Shown: one piece after another, positions 22,064-30,337 of the stretch
How positions within the stretch are numbered: position 1 is the first letter of the stretch
Layout of the letters: every line of letters begins with the position of its first letter
NCBI RefSeq assembly: GCF_035918095.1
Contig: NZ_CP109137.1
Location: 3,536,001 to 3,600,000 of the forward strand
DNA: 64,000 nucleotides
Direction: 5' to 3'
Origin: Streptomyces sp. NBC_01750
GTDB taxonomy: Bacteria > Actinomycetota > Actinomycetes > Streptomycetales > Streptomycetaceae
Translations under genes and position numbers: made by a program
Notes under the pieces: model-generated
What the model saw: only the letters and a program-made list of their open reading frames with translations
Told to the model about the DNA's origin: nothing
Database searches by the model: none

Positions 22064-22492
22064 TCAGGAGTCCGGGGAACGCAGTACCCGCAGATGGCCC
22101 CGGCGCGCGACCTCCATCGGGTCCGCCGTCCGGCGGCCGTTCTGCGCGCCGGCCTCGGCGGTCCGTCCCTGCGGGCGGGCCGCTTCCCTCACGGCATTGG
22201 CGAGCGCCTCGAGATCGTCGCCACTGGGGCGGGACGGGGCGGAGCCGTCGGCGAGCCGCACAACCTCCCAGCCGCGCGGTGCGGTCAGGCGCTCACTGTG
22301 TTCGGCACACAGGTCGTAGCAGTGGGGCTCGGCATACGTGGCGAGCGGGCCGAGGACCGCGGTCGAATCGGCATAGACGTACGTCAGTGTCGCGACGGCG
22401 GGGCGGCCGCACGCGGTGCGCGAACAGCGACGTACAGGGCTCACGACGTTGGACGGTACCGCACTCTTGAGCGGGCTGCGACGACTCTCCAC
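22064..22492 (-). CDS. DUF3499 domain-containing protein
   Basis: A 142-aa protein with GTG start and a TGGAG-type site upstream. It carries two cysteine pairs (RRCSRTACGRP near residues 22-28, HCYDLCAEH near residues 58-62) that could bind a metal, then 'LTAPRGWEVVRL'. The family is restricted to actinobacteria and conserved between manB and a metallopeptidase-like gene (Rv3258c in M. tuberculosis, from memory). Function unknown. It is divergent from the metallopeptidase-like gene, 274 bp apart. Confidence 0.88.
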   Translation of the reverse strand: MESRRSPLKSAVPSNVVSPVRRCSRTACGRPAVATLTYVYADSTAVLGPLATYAEPHCYDLCAEHSERLTAPRGWEVVRLADGSAPSRPSGDDLEALANAVREAARPQGRTAEAGAQNGRRTADPMEVARRGHLRVLRSPDS

Positions 22493-22766
22493 CAGGTCAC
22501 TCCACCGTGTCGTGCTGTGACGTCTGCCATAGACGCTGCTGGAGCAACTGCCCTGACCTGCACGGGAGGAGAAGTGCGCCGACGACGACCGCCGGTGATG
22601 CGGTCATGACTTGGGGTAAATAAGGTCAATCACGATGAGATCGGCGATCGTGGGGAGGTACGCAATCGAGCCCAAGCTTGGCCGGAATGTTCAATTAGCG
22701 ACATGCTCCGTCCCGGGGGCGCCGACCCGATCGCCGCAGGCCGGTGAGAGTTACCCTGCGTCAGTG

Positions 22767-23195
22767 ATGGACAGTTCTGTGCCGCCCCGCCAGTCCGAAC
22801 CACGGCCGCGTCGCCGCGACCGCCACGGCCGCGGGATGCGCGGGCCGGTCGCCCCGCCCCAGGTGCCCCTCGCCGCCAGCCGGGCCGAGTCCTTCCGGGA
22901 CCTGGTTCAGGACTCGGTGGAGCGGCTGGAGCGGCGGTGGCCACAGCTCGCCGACGTCGATTTCCTCGTACTGGACGTGCCGGGCGCGCCGGACGACTCG
23001 GTGCCGCTGGGCAGCTCGGCTGCCGCGGACAAGGAACGGCGGGCGCAGATCGTGGTCTACCGGCGGCCCGTCGAGATCCGGACAAAGAATCGCGACGAGC
23101 GCGCGCTGCTGGTGCACGAGGTGGTCGTGGAGCAGGTGGCCGAGCTGCTGGGGCTGGCGCCGGAGTCGGTCGACCCGCGGTACGGACAGGACTGA
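22767..23195 (+). CDS. Metallopeptidase-family protein with degenerate HExxH motif
   Basis: A 142-aa protein; the ATG at 22767 follows GTG at 22764 and is preferred over an upstream extension that has poor codon bias. The N-terminal 30 residues are basic and Pro-rich. The core ('FRDLVQDSVERLERRWPQL', 'VVYRRPVEIRTKNRDERALL') matches the small actinobacterial zincin-like family. The expected HExxH is here H117-E118-V-V-V-E: the second histidine is absent. It may therefore not be a working zinc peptidase. It lies opposite to DUF3499 and convergent with the DUF5719 gene, as at Rv3259 in M. tuberculosis (from memory). Confidence 0.8.
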   Translation: MDSSVPPRQSEPRPRRRDRHGRGMRGPVAPPQVPLAASRAESFRDLVQDSVERLERRWPQLADVDFLVLDVPGAPDDSVPLGSSAAADKERRAQIVVYRRPVEIRTKNRDERALLVHEVVVEQVAELLGLAPESVDPRYGQD

Positions 23196-23236
23196 CCGAC
23201 GACCGGCAGAGGTCGCTCCGCTGCCGGCCGATGTCG

Positions 23237-24826
23237 TCAGTCGTCCAGAACCGACAGGTCCTGCTCCGCCTCCGGCACCGCCACCGTCCCGCGGTCGTAC
23301 GGCAGTGTCTGCACCGTGAACATCGGGATGCCGTCCTGCGGCAGCGTGAGCGTGCGTGAGGCGTGTACCGGGCCGCCCGACACCGTCTCGACGGTGAGCG
23401 CGTACGAGCCCTTGAGGCCGGCCGGCACCGGCGGGGCGACCGCCAGTGTCGTACCGGCCTTGACCGTGTACGTCTTGACGGCCTGAGTGCCGCCCTCCGT
23501 ACCCGCCGAGGCGGTGACCTTGACCTGTGCGCCGCCGTCCGGCGCGGTCAGGGAGAGGATCGAGCCCTTGGCGCGGTTGTCGGCCGCGGTCGCCCGCTCC
23601 CCCACGGGTGCGGTCGCCGGGATGAAGGCGACCTCCTGCTTGTCGCCCTTGCCGCGCACGACGCGCAGCGCCGCCACCACCGGGGTCGTCTCACTGCTCT
23701 GCGCCGGGCTGAGGATCAGTGATCCGGCCTCGCCCTTGGTCACGTCCTTCAGGTCGACGGCCGCGGTCATGCCGGACTTGATGTGCAGCGTCTCGTGTCC
23801 GGCGGGGGTGATCCGGCCGGTCGCGCCCGCCAGCTGCACCTTCAGATCGGCGTCGTCGTCGCCGGGCGCGAAGGCCACCAGCTGGACCGAGGTGGCGTCC
23901 GCGGGGATGCCCGGCAGTACCGCGGTGTCCGACGGATCGGCCGAGGCCGCCAGCCAGTCGCTGCCCGTCTTGTCGTCGGCGGACCGCACCACCGCGCCGA
24001 CGCGGCCCGTGCGGGTGGTGACATGGACGGTCAGATCCGCGGCGGGCTCGGAGGTCAGCGTGGAGAGCAGGACCGGGACGCTGGACCCGGCGGGGACCGG
24101 GATGCCCTCGGTCAGTGTGGTCTTGAGGGCGCCGTCCTTGCCGTACAGCTCGATGTCGGCGACGGCCGCCGTCGGGTCCGGGTTGGTGAGGTGGACGTAG
24201 TCCTGGCGGTTCTCGGCGGTGGAGGCACCCGGGAACCAGAAGTCGGTGTCCGGCGCGGTGCAGCTGACGCCGAGCACGCCGCGCGAGCCGCCCGCCGGGA
24301 CCGTGGTGGTCTGCTGCGCGGTCCAGCCGGGTGCGAGGCGGCCGGTGGCGGTGCCGACGAGGGCGGGGGCCTCGCCGCCGCCGGCCTTGGCGGCGACGGG
24401 CTTGCCGGGCTCCTTCAGCGCGAGCACCGCCTTGTCGGGCACCGGCTTCTTCGCGCCCGACGCGGCACCGTCCTTCCCTGCCCCGCCCTTGGCCGTGTCC
24501 TTCTTCTTCGCTTCGTCCTTCTTGGGCGCGGTGTCGGGGTCGGCCAGGGTGGCGGCGGACGGCTTCAGTTCCGCCACGCCGCCCTTCGCGTCGCCGTCCT
24601 TCGCGTCTGCGGTCTTCCCGGCCGGGGTGAACGACGTGTAAGCGGTCTCCGCGATCTCCGAGCTGCTGGGCGCCGGGCAGAGCAGGCTGGAGCGTTCGAC
24701 GGGCAGCCGCGCCGCGGCCTCGGCTTCTGCCGACGAGCCGCCGTCCGGTGCGGTGAGCGCGGCGAAGCCGGTGATCGCTGCGAGTGCGACGGTGGTCGCG
24801 ATCAGGGAGATGGTTGTGCGCTTCAC
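23237..24826 (-). CDS. DUF5719 family secreted/membrane-anchored protein
   Basis: A 529-aa protein with GTG start overlapping the stop of the large glycosyltransferase gene (GTGA, 24823-24826), so the two are coupled. An N-terminal signal peptide or anchor (MKRTTISLIATTVALAAITG) is followed by a Lys/Ala/Asp-rich low-complexity stretch (about residues 75-145). Repeated beta-sandwich-like units follow ('HLTNPDPTAAVADIELYGKD', 'VLLSTLTSEPAADLTVHV'). The frame stays open upstream inside the glycosyltransferase gene, but the signal peptide fixes the start. Role unknown; coupling suggests an extracytoplasmic partner of the glycosyltransferase. Confidence 0.87.
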   Translation of the reverse strand: MKRTTISLIATTVALAAITGFAALTAPDGGSSAEAEAAARLPVERSSLLCPAPSSSEIAETAYTSFTPAGKTADAKDGDAKGGVAELKPSAATLADPDTAPKKDEAKKKDTAKGGAGKDGAASGAKKPVPDKAVLALKEPGKPVAAKAGGGEAPALVGTATGRLAPGWTAQQTTTVPAGGSRGVLGVSCTAPDTDFWFPGASTAENRQDYVHLTNPDPTAAVADIELYGKDGALKTTLTEGIPVPAGSSVPVLLSTLTSEPAADLTVHVTTRTGRVGAVVRSADDKTGSDWLAASADPSDTAVLPGIPADATSVQLVAFAPGDDDADLKVQLAGATGRITPAGHETLHIKSGMTAAVDLKDVTKGEAGSLILSPAQSSETTPVVAALRVVRGKGDKQEVAFIPATAPVGERATAADNRAKGSILSLTAPDGGAQVKVTASAGTEGGTQAVKTYTVKAGTTLAVAPPVPAGLKGSYALTVETVSGGPVHASRTLTLPQDGIPMFTVQTLPYDRGTVAVPEAEQDLSVLDD

Positions 24827-27800
24827 TCTGACTCGCCTCGCGAAGTGTTGCCGGGATGCTGTTCGGTCTCGCTGCCGTCGGCGTAGGGCTGTCCGCCCTG
24901 CTGCCCGTAGGGGTCGTACTGGCCCTCCTGGTACTGCCCGTCCCCGTAGGTCGCGGCGTGGTACGGGTCGGCCTGGTACGGCTGCTGCTGGTACTGGTCC
25001 GCAGCGCCGTACTGCTGTCCGTCGCTGTATTGCTGTCCGTCGCCGTACTGCTCGGCGCCGTACTGGGCACCGCCCTGGTACTGCTCGCTGTTGTACGGGG
25101 TGGTGTACCCGTTGTCCGCGTACGACTGCGCGTCCCATTCGCCGTACTGCTGCTGGGGCACTGCCGCGTACTGCGTCGGCTGCTGCTCGGGCTGCTGTGC
25201 GGCGGGCCGGGCGTAGAGGTCCTGGTCCGGGTCGGCATAGCCCTGACCCTGCTCGGCCGTCCCCACTTCCGTCTCCGACTCGGCCTCTGCCTGCGCGCGC
25301 AGTCTGCGTGCCCTGCGGCCCTCGCCCTCCACCGGCTGGGCCGGTACGACGATCTCCTCCTCCGGCAGATCGTCGTCGATCTCCCGGCGCCGGCCCGGAA
25401 GCGCGAGCACCAGCAGCACCAGTGCGAGTGCGCCCTGGATCCAGATCCAGGCCGTGTGGGTGGCGGGGGCGTCGTACGTCAGGTCCAGCCGGCCGCCCTC
25501 GGCGGGCAGTTCGAAGCCCTGGGCCCAGCCGTCGACGGTGGTCTTCGGCAGTACGCGGCCGTCGAGCGTGGCCTGCCAGCCTTCGTCGGCACTGTCCGCG
25601 ATGCGCAGCACGCGTCCGGACGTGCCGGCCGCGATCTTGGCGTGGGCCTCGACCGGGTCGGCGGCGACGGGGAGGGGGTCGGTCTTGCCGGTGACGATGG
25701 TGGCCCGCGCGACCTGGCGGTCGACGCGCCACAGTGCGCTGCCGTCGAGCTGGCTGAGGCGGCTGAGGCCCGGGGTCGCGTCGAGGACGCGGCTGGTCTG
25801 GCGCGGCGCGCCGTCGCGTACGAGCACGTACCGGATCGCGAAGCCGCTGAGCTGGCTGGTCTGGTCGGCGCCGGAGCCCGCGACGAGGTTGGCGACGACC
25901 TTGTCGAGGCGGCCGTCGCTGCCGCCGGCCTCGGCCAGTTCGGCGTCGCCGAGGCGGCTGCCGGAGCCTCGTACGAGGGTGTACGAGACCTTGGCGGCGG
26001 AGGCTCCGCCGAGGACGAGGGTGCGTGGCTGGTCGCGGGTGTCGCTCTCTTCGGCGACGAAGGCGGGCACCTGGACGGGGTCGCGTCGCTGCAGCGGTCC
26101 TGCGGCGCCGCTGAGCATCCAGTTGCCTGCGGCGAGGAGGGGGGCGACGCCGGCGGCGAGCGCGATGAGGGCCGCGACGGGCTGGCGCCAGCCGAAGTTC
26201 TGGGCGGCGACGCGGGAGCGGCCGCCTTCTGCGCCGAGGACGGCGGCGGCGAGCAGCGCGATGCCGTAGACGAGGGTGGCGGGTCCCGCCCAGCCGGAGC
26301 CGTTGGCGAGTGCCGCGAAGATCAGTGCGACGAGTGCGGCGGCCCAGGCCGTGCGGACGGCGAACTGCCGTTCGCCGCGCAGCAGCGCCGCGAGTGCGGC
26401 CAGGACTATGCCGATGAGCAGGATTCCGCCCGCGGCCTTGGGGCCGCCCGGGCTCATGCCGAGGAGGTCGAGTGCGGAGGCCGATCCGGTGCCGAATTCG
26501 AGTCCGGCTTCACGGAAGAAACCGGACGGGCCGGTGAGCAGGGTCAGCGACCAGGGCGCGAGCACGAGAAGCGGGGTGCCGACGGCGGCCAGGAAGCGCA
26601 GCCCGTACGCCGTGATGTCGTCGCGTCGCAGCACGAGGACGCCGATGCCGAGGACGAGCGCGATCGGCCACACGATGGGCGTGAACGCCATCGTGAAGGT
26701 CAGCAGGAGGGCGTAGGCCCAGGTGGCGCGCCAGCTTCCGCGCCCGCCGCCGTGGCCGCCGCGCAGTCCGTGGGCGGCGACACCGGCGCGTGCGATGAGG
26801 GGCAGCAGGATCGCGAGTACGGCGGTGCCGAGCCGTCCGGTGGCGAGTGCGCCGGTCGCCGCGGGCAGGAAGGCGTACGCGATGCTCGCCCAGGCCCGCA
26901 GCAGCCGGGACTCGACGATGGGGCGGGAGGCGAAGTAGGCGGTGAGTCCGGCGAGCGGGACCGAGCAGACGAGCAGCACGGTGAGTGCGAAGCCGGTGGA
27001 GCCGAGGAAGAGGGTGGAGAGGGCCGCGAGCACCGCGAGGTAGGGCGGTGCGGTCTGGGTGCCGCCGGTGCCGAGGGGGTGCCAGTTGTCGGCGTAGCGG
27101 GCCCAGAGGTCCCAGACGTCGGCGGGGGCGGGCAGCAGTGCGCCGCCCGCGAGGGCGCCGCTGCCGAAGAGTCCGCGGCAGGCGACGAGGGAGACGATGA
27201 GCAGGACGGCGAAGAGCACCGGTCCGGGCTTGCGCCCGATTTTCTTCAGGCGGGCGAACTGTTCGATCTCGAGGAAGTCCGCGTCGTCGCCGCCGGGTCC
27301 GGATTCGACGGCGCCGTGCCGGGAGCCGCCGGAGTCGGCGTCGGAGCCGCTGCCGAAGTGGCCCGCGACCTGTTCGACGGTGGCGCGGAGGGTCGCGCCC
27401 GGCGGCGGGAAGAGGGGGCGCAGTTCGCCGGCCTCGACCGCTCGCCGAGAGCGCCTGCGGCGCCCGGCGATGATCCGTTCGGGCCGCAGCAGGGTGCCGA
27501 AGAGTCCCATGACTTCGTCGACGGCCTGGCCGGGGACTTTTCCGACGAGGTAGGCGAGGGTGCGCAGCAGGGTGCCGATGACGATGCGCAGGAGTACGTA
27601 CGGGAGGGCGGCGCCGCGTGAGTTGGTGAGGAGCGTGTAGACGGCGCCGGCCTTGTCGACCCGGTGCGGGCTGGCGACGGAGCGTCCCGCGCAGTCGACG
27701 GTGCGGCGTTCGCGGGCGGCGGCTTCGGCGTGCCGCATGACCGCGTCGGGGGCGATGAGGACGCGGTGTCCCGCGGCGTGGGCGCGCCAGCAGATGTCGA

Positions 27801-28536
27801 CGTCGTCGCGCATGAGGGGCAGTCGTCGGTCGAAGCCACCGAGCTCATCGAAGACGTCGCGGCGGATGAGCATGCCGGCGGAGGAGACGGAGAGGACGGA
27901 GCGGATCTGGTCGTGCTGTCCCTGGTCCTGTTCGCGCCGGTCGAGTCCGGTCCAGCGGCGTCCGCTGTTGGCGATGGAGACGCCCGCTTCGAGGAGCTGT
28001 TTGCGGTCGTACCAGCCGCGGAGTTTGGGTCCGATGATGGCGGCGTACTCGTCGGAGTCGGCGACGCGCAGGAGTTCGGCGAGGGCGCCGGGTTCCGGTG
28101 CGCTGTCGTCGTGGAGGAGCCACAGCCATTGGACGGGTTCGCCGTGAGGCAGCTCGGGCAGGTCGTAGGCGTCGTCGCGCCAGCTCCTGCTGACCGGGTC
28201 CCAGCCGCTGGGCCGCTTCAGATAGGGCAGGTCGTCGGGGGTGAGTACACCCGCGGTGCGGGCCGCTTCGTCGACGGCGGTGCCGAAGCCGGTGCGGCGG
28301 GCGAGGTGCAGTACGCGTTCGGAGCCGAGTGCTTCGGTGACCAGCCGAGCGGAGTCGTCGGCGCTGCCGGTGTCGGCGGCGACGACGTTCTGTACGGGGC
28401 GTTCCTGGCCGAGGAGTCCGGCGAGGGCGTCGGGGAGCCAGCGTGCACCGTCGTGGGAGACGAGCACGGCGGTGACGACATGCCGCGGGAACTCTGGCGG
28501 GTGTGCGGGAACAAACGCGGCTGAGGTGGGGGACAT
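24823..28536 (-). CDS. Large membrane glycosyltransferase, family 2, with Q/Y-rich tail
   Basis: A 1,237-aa protein. Residues 1-330 form a GT2 domain (AVLVSHDGARWLPDAL; donor-site LLHDDSAP; acceptor-side DDVDICWRA). About residues 400-1080 hold a dozen or more membrane helices with a large extracytoplasmic region. Residues about 1125-1237 are low complexity rich in Gln, Tyr, Gly, Asp. The start ATG at 28536 has GGAGGG 11 bp upstream; a longer frame to 28872 lacks coding bias. It probably builds or extends an envelope polysaccharide from an activated sugar; donor and acceptor are unknown. Followed by the coupled DUF5719 gene. Confidence 0.87.
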   Translation of the reverse strand: MSPTSAAFVPAHPPEFPRHVVTAVLVSHDGARWLPDALAGLLGQERPVQNVVAADTGSADDSARLVTEALGSERVLHLARRTGFGTAVDEAARTAGVLTPDDLPYLKRPSGWDPVSRSWRDDAYDLPELPHGEPVQWLWLLHDDSAPEPGALAELLRVADSDEYAAIIGPKLRGWYDRKQLLEAGVSIANSGRRWTGLDRREQDQGQHDQIRSVLSVSSAGMLIRRDVFDELGGFDRRLPLMRDDVDICWRAHAAGHRVLIAPDAVMRHAEAAARERRTVDCAGRSVASPHRVDKAGAVYTLLTNSRGAALPYVLLRIVIGTLLRTLAYLVGKVPGQAVDEVMGLFGTLLRPERIIAGRRRRSRRAVEAGELRPLFPPPGATLRATVEQVAGHFGSGSDADSGGSRHGAVESGPGGDDADFLEIEQFARLKKIGRKPGPVLFAVLLIVSLVACRGLFGSGALAGGALLPAPADVWDLWARYADNWHPLGTGGTQTAPPYLAVLAALSTLFLGSTGFALTVLLVCSVPLAGLTAYFASRPIVESRLLRAWASIAYAFLPAATGALATGRLGTAVLAILLPLIARAGVAAHGLRGGHGGGRGSWRATWAYALLLTFTMAFTPIVWPIALVLGIGVLVLRRDDITAYGLRFLAAVGTPLLVLAPWSLTLLTGPSGFFREAGLEFGTGSASALDLLGMSPGGPKAAGGILLIGIVLAALAALLRGERQFAVRTAWAAALVALIFAALANGSGWAGPATLVYGIALLAAAVLGAEGGRSRVAAQNFGWRQPVAALIALAAGVAPLLAAGNWMLSGAAGPLQRRDPVQVPAFVAEESDTRDQPRTLVLGGASAAKVSYTLVRGSGSRLGDAELAEAGGSDGRLDKVVANLVAGSGADQTSQLSGFAIRYVLVRDGAPRQTSRVLDATPGLSRLSQLDGSALWRVDRQVARATIVTGKTDPLPVAADPVEAHAKIAAGTSGRVLRIADSADEGWQATLDGRVLPKTTVDGWAQGFELPAEGGRLDLTYDAPATHTAWIWIQGALALVLLVLALPGRRREIDDDLPEEEIVVPAQPVEGEGRRARRLRAQAEAESETEVGTAEQGQGYADPDQDLYARPAAQQPEQQPTQYAAVPQQQYGEWDAQSYADNGYTTPYNSEQYQGGAQYGAEQYGDGQQYSDGQQYGAADQYQQQPYQADPYHAATYGDGQYQEGQYDPYGQQGGQPYADGSETEQHPGNTSRGESE

Positions 28537-28683
28537 TGAGGTACGGGCCCTCCGGCCGGGGGGTCGCCCCGTAGGGGCGCTGGAGCATCTCGGACGGGGC
28601 CCCACACTAACGGTATGAAAAAGCGCTGCGGCGCGAAGCGACTCGTTGGGGGGTGGTGGCCGGGCGACGGGTGGGACAGAACA

Positions 28684-28718
28684 GTCCGCCGACTGCTGGG
28701 AGTGCGCAGCCGGCGGAC
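28684..28718 (-). terminator. Hairpin terminator after whiB
   Basis: 13-bp stem (28684-28696 with 28706-28718, one G-T pair) and 9-nt loop, about 57 bp beyond the whiB stop on the minus strand. It separates whiB from the glycosyltransferase gene. Confidence 0.7.
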
Positions 28719-28775
28719 CGTGGTTTACGTACGGGCTTGTGGTGTTTGGTCGGGTCTCGGGTATCGGTTCGGTGT

Positions 28776-29039
28776 TCAGACGGCGGCCTTCTTCAGCCGG
28801 CGGCGTTCGCGTTCGGACAGGCCGCCCCAGATACCGAATCGCTCGTCGTTGGCGAGGGCGTACTCGAGACACTCGGGGCGGACCTCGCAGGCGAGGCAGA
28901 CCTTCTTGGCCTCGCGGGTGGATCCGCCCTTCTCAGGGAAGAAGGACTCGGGATCGGTCTGGGCGCACAACGCGCGCTCCTGCCAGCCGAGTTCCTCGTC
29001 CGCGTCCTCGACCAGCAGTTGTTCGAACAGCTCGGTCAT
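28776..29039 (-). CDS. whiB: WhiB iron-sulfur sporulation regulator
   Basis: An 87-aa Wbl protein, the length of S. coelicolor WhiB, which is required for sporulation septation and acts with WhiA. Four cysteines that hold the [4Fe-4S] cluster are visible: Cys in ALCAQTD, then VCLACEVRPEC (C-x2-C-x5-C). The turn motif ERFGIWGGLSERERR and basic tail RRRLKKAAV complete the family pattern. Start at MTELFEQLL is chosen because the family begins there and GAGGGG lies 8 bp upstream; 22 residues of upstream frame are not native. Orthologous to whiB2 of mycobacteria, also next to fbiA. WhiB and not another Wbl, because of near-identity to remembered WhiB. Confidence 0.95.
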   Translation of the reverse strand: MTELFEQLLVEDADEELGWQERALCAQTDPESFFPEKGGSTREAKKVCLACEVRPECLEYALANDERFGIWGGLSERERRRLKKAAV

Positions 29040-29112
29040 GTGCGCCCCTCGTCTGTTTTTGCGTCCCCGTGATGTTGCCGGTGTCGCTTTTCGGCCGAAC
29101 GACACGAGTGAA

Positions 29113-29142
29113 ATTACAAGTGTGGTGCTCCGAGCCAGTCAA
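29113..29142 (-). promoter_or_regulatory. Candidate whiB promoter
   Basis: TTGACT (29142-29137) and TGTAAT (29118-29113) separated by 18 bp on the minus strand, one mismatch each from consensus. The start of transcription would lie near 29106, giving a leader of about 66 nt. S. coelicolor whiB is known to have a constitutive and a developmentally induced promoter; this one looks like the vegetative type. Confidence 0.6.
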
Positions 29143-29649
29143 GCCGAGATCTGCTATTGGGCCCGGTATTCACTCTGGGGAACCAAAGCTATGCGGAAAG
29201 TGTTCAAATCATGAAAAACCTGACACCGGTCAGCAGCCTGCCCCGCACTCTCCCTCTCGCACAGAGGAGACGTCGCAGGGTTCGATCTTGTTGCACATCG
29301 AGCCACTGAAGCGATCCGGATCACAGTCCGATCACGGGACCGCAACGGCGTTTGCGAGCGCGGTTGCTGCGCCATGTCTCCGCGGCAGCGACTGCACAAA
29401 CCTTTCTCCGCACCCAGTAACCGGATGAGGTGAAACATTACCGCCAAATCGGTCATTGGGTTGACAGTATTGAACCCACCCGTCACCTTTGATTGCATGC
29501 CAGTGACCTCAGCGCCCTTCGCAACCCACATCCGTGGGTTCCGCAGCGCTGTCCAGGCGCGCTGTTGCTGTTCCAGCTGTTGATGCCTTAGCGCTCCAGC
29601 TTCACCACCGCGTACAGCTCATCGCCGTATGCACCGCATGTCCTGCGAC

Positions 29650-29684
29650 ACCCTCCCCCAAAATCCGTCCGGGGGGACCCCCAG
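29650..29684. repeat. Streptomyces-type intergenic palindrome, copy 1
   Basis: CCCTCCCCC, a ten-base centre, then GGGGGGACCCCCA. This C-run/G-run/GACCCCC arrangement is familiar from many Streptomyces intergenic spaces. It lies in the leader of the cysteine dioxygenase gene, 41 bp before the ATG. A related copy lies just after the same gene. Confidence 0.65.
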
Positions 29685-29724
29685 CACTGCAACTCACGTT
29701 CTCTGCCGAGGAACCACCGCACCC

Positions 29725-30249
29725 ATGAACAGCGACAGCGACCTCCAGATCGCCGGCGACATCCTCGCCGTACAGCACCTCCTCCAGCCCGCCCCCGAGC
29801 ACCCGGCCACTGTCGCCGACTTCGTCGGCCTGGCCCGCTCCATCGCCGCCGACCGCGCGCAGTGGGCCCACCTCGTCCAGTACGACACCACCACCCGCTG
29901 GTACCACCGGCTGCGCACCGGTCCGGGCTACGAGGTGTGGCTGCTGTCCTGGGTCCCGGGCCAGGGCAGCGGACTGCACGACCACGGACTCTCCTCCGGT
30001 GTGCTGACCGTCCTCGACGGCGAACTCACCGAGCGCACCGCGGAGACCTCCCGGTCCCTGTCGGCCGGCTCGCAGCGGGTGTTCGCGCCCGGCTATGTGC
30101 ACGAGGTCGTCAACGATTGGTTCGAACCGGCCGTCAGCCTGCACATCTACTACCCGGGGCTGACCGAGATGCCGATGCACAGCGCCGGGGTCGCCCATGC
30201 GCAATGCCAGGGGCGCTCCCCGGCGGAACGGAAGGCCGTCCCCGCCTGA
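29725..30249 (+). CDS. Cysteine dioxygenase family protein
   Basis: A 174-aa cupin-fold protein. The iron-binding cupin motif 1 is visible as 'GSGLHDHGLSSGVLTVLDGEL' with its histidine pair, and the second motif as 'APGYVHEVVNDW'. The family oxidises cysteine (or a related thiol) to the sulfinate using O2 and Fe2+. The start at MNSDSDLQIAG has GAGGAA upstream; an earlier in-frame ATG at 29629 is inside the palindromic leader and unlikely. It lies between whiB and fbiA, which are directly adjacent in mycobacteria, so it looks inserted. Sulfur metabolism would also suit iron-sulfur cluster homeostasis, which is inference. Confidence 0.85.
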   Translation: MNSDSDLQIAGDILAVQHLLQPAPEHPATVADFVGLARSIAADRAQWAHLVQYDTTTRWYHRLRTGPGYEVWLLSWVPGQGSGLHDHGLSSGVLTVLDGELTERTAETSRSLSAGSQRVFAPGYVHEVVNDWFEPAVSLHIYYPGLTEMPMHSAGVAHAQCQGRSPAERKAVPA

Positions 30250-30256
30250 CACCCCC

Positions 30257-30288
30257 CTCCCCCGGCTACCGCGGGGAGGTGCCCCCAT
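30257..30288. repeat. Streptomyces-type intergenic palindrome, copy 2
   Basis: CCTCCCCC followed by GGCTACC and GCGGGGAGG, then TGCCCCCA: a hairpin-forming element of the same style as copy 1. It begins 7 bp after the cysteine dioxygenase stop. A further small palindrome, TCAGGC-TCC-GCCTGA (30311-30325), follows just before fbiA. Confidence 0.65.
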
Positions 30289-30337
30289 CCCGACCACCAC
30301 CCTCATGGGATCAGGCTCCGCCTGACAGACTGTCCGC

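Larger units (their letters stand above)
29040..29724. promoter_or_regulatory. whiB / cysteine dioxygenase divergent intergenic region
   Basis: 685 bp without a convincing gene. It holds a good minus-strand promoter for whiB (29113-29142), a plus-strand perfect TTGACA at 29461-29466 that lacks a good -10 at normal spacing, and a palindromic element at 29650-29684 in the dioxygenase leader. A 125-codon minus frame (29154-29531) looks spurious, with weak codon bias. The size fits a developmentally controlled gene with several regulator sites. Confidence 0.65.

Noticed and set aside
24856..27621. 921-codon plus-strand frame opposite the large glycosyltransferase gene
   Set aside because: It is a mirror of the real gene caused by high third-position GC. 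The minus-strand frame has clear GT2 motifs and membrane helices, and the plus-strand product is low-complexity Gly/Ala/Glu/Arg.
29154..29531. 125-codon minus-strand gene between whiB and the dioxygenase
   Set aside because: Codon use is poor for Streptomyces and the region contains the whiB promoter; the product has no domain features.
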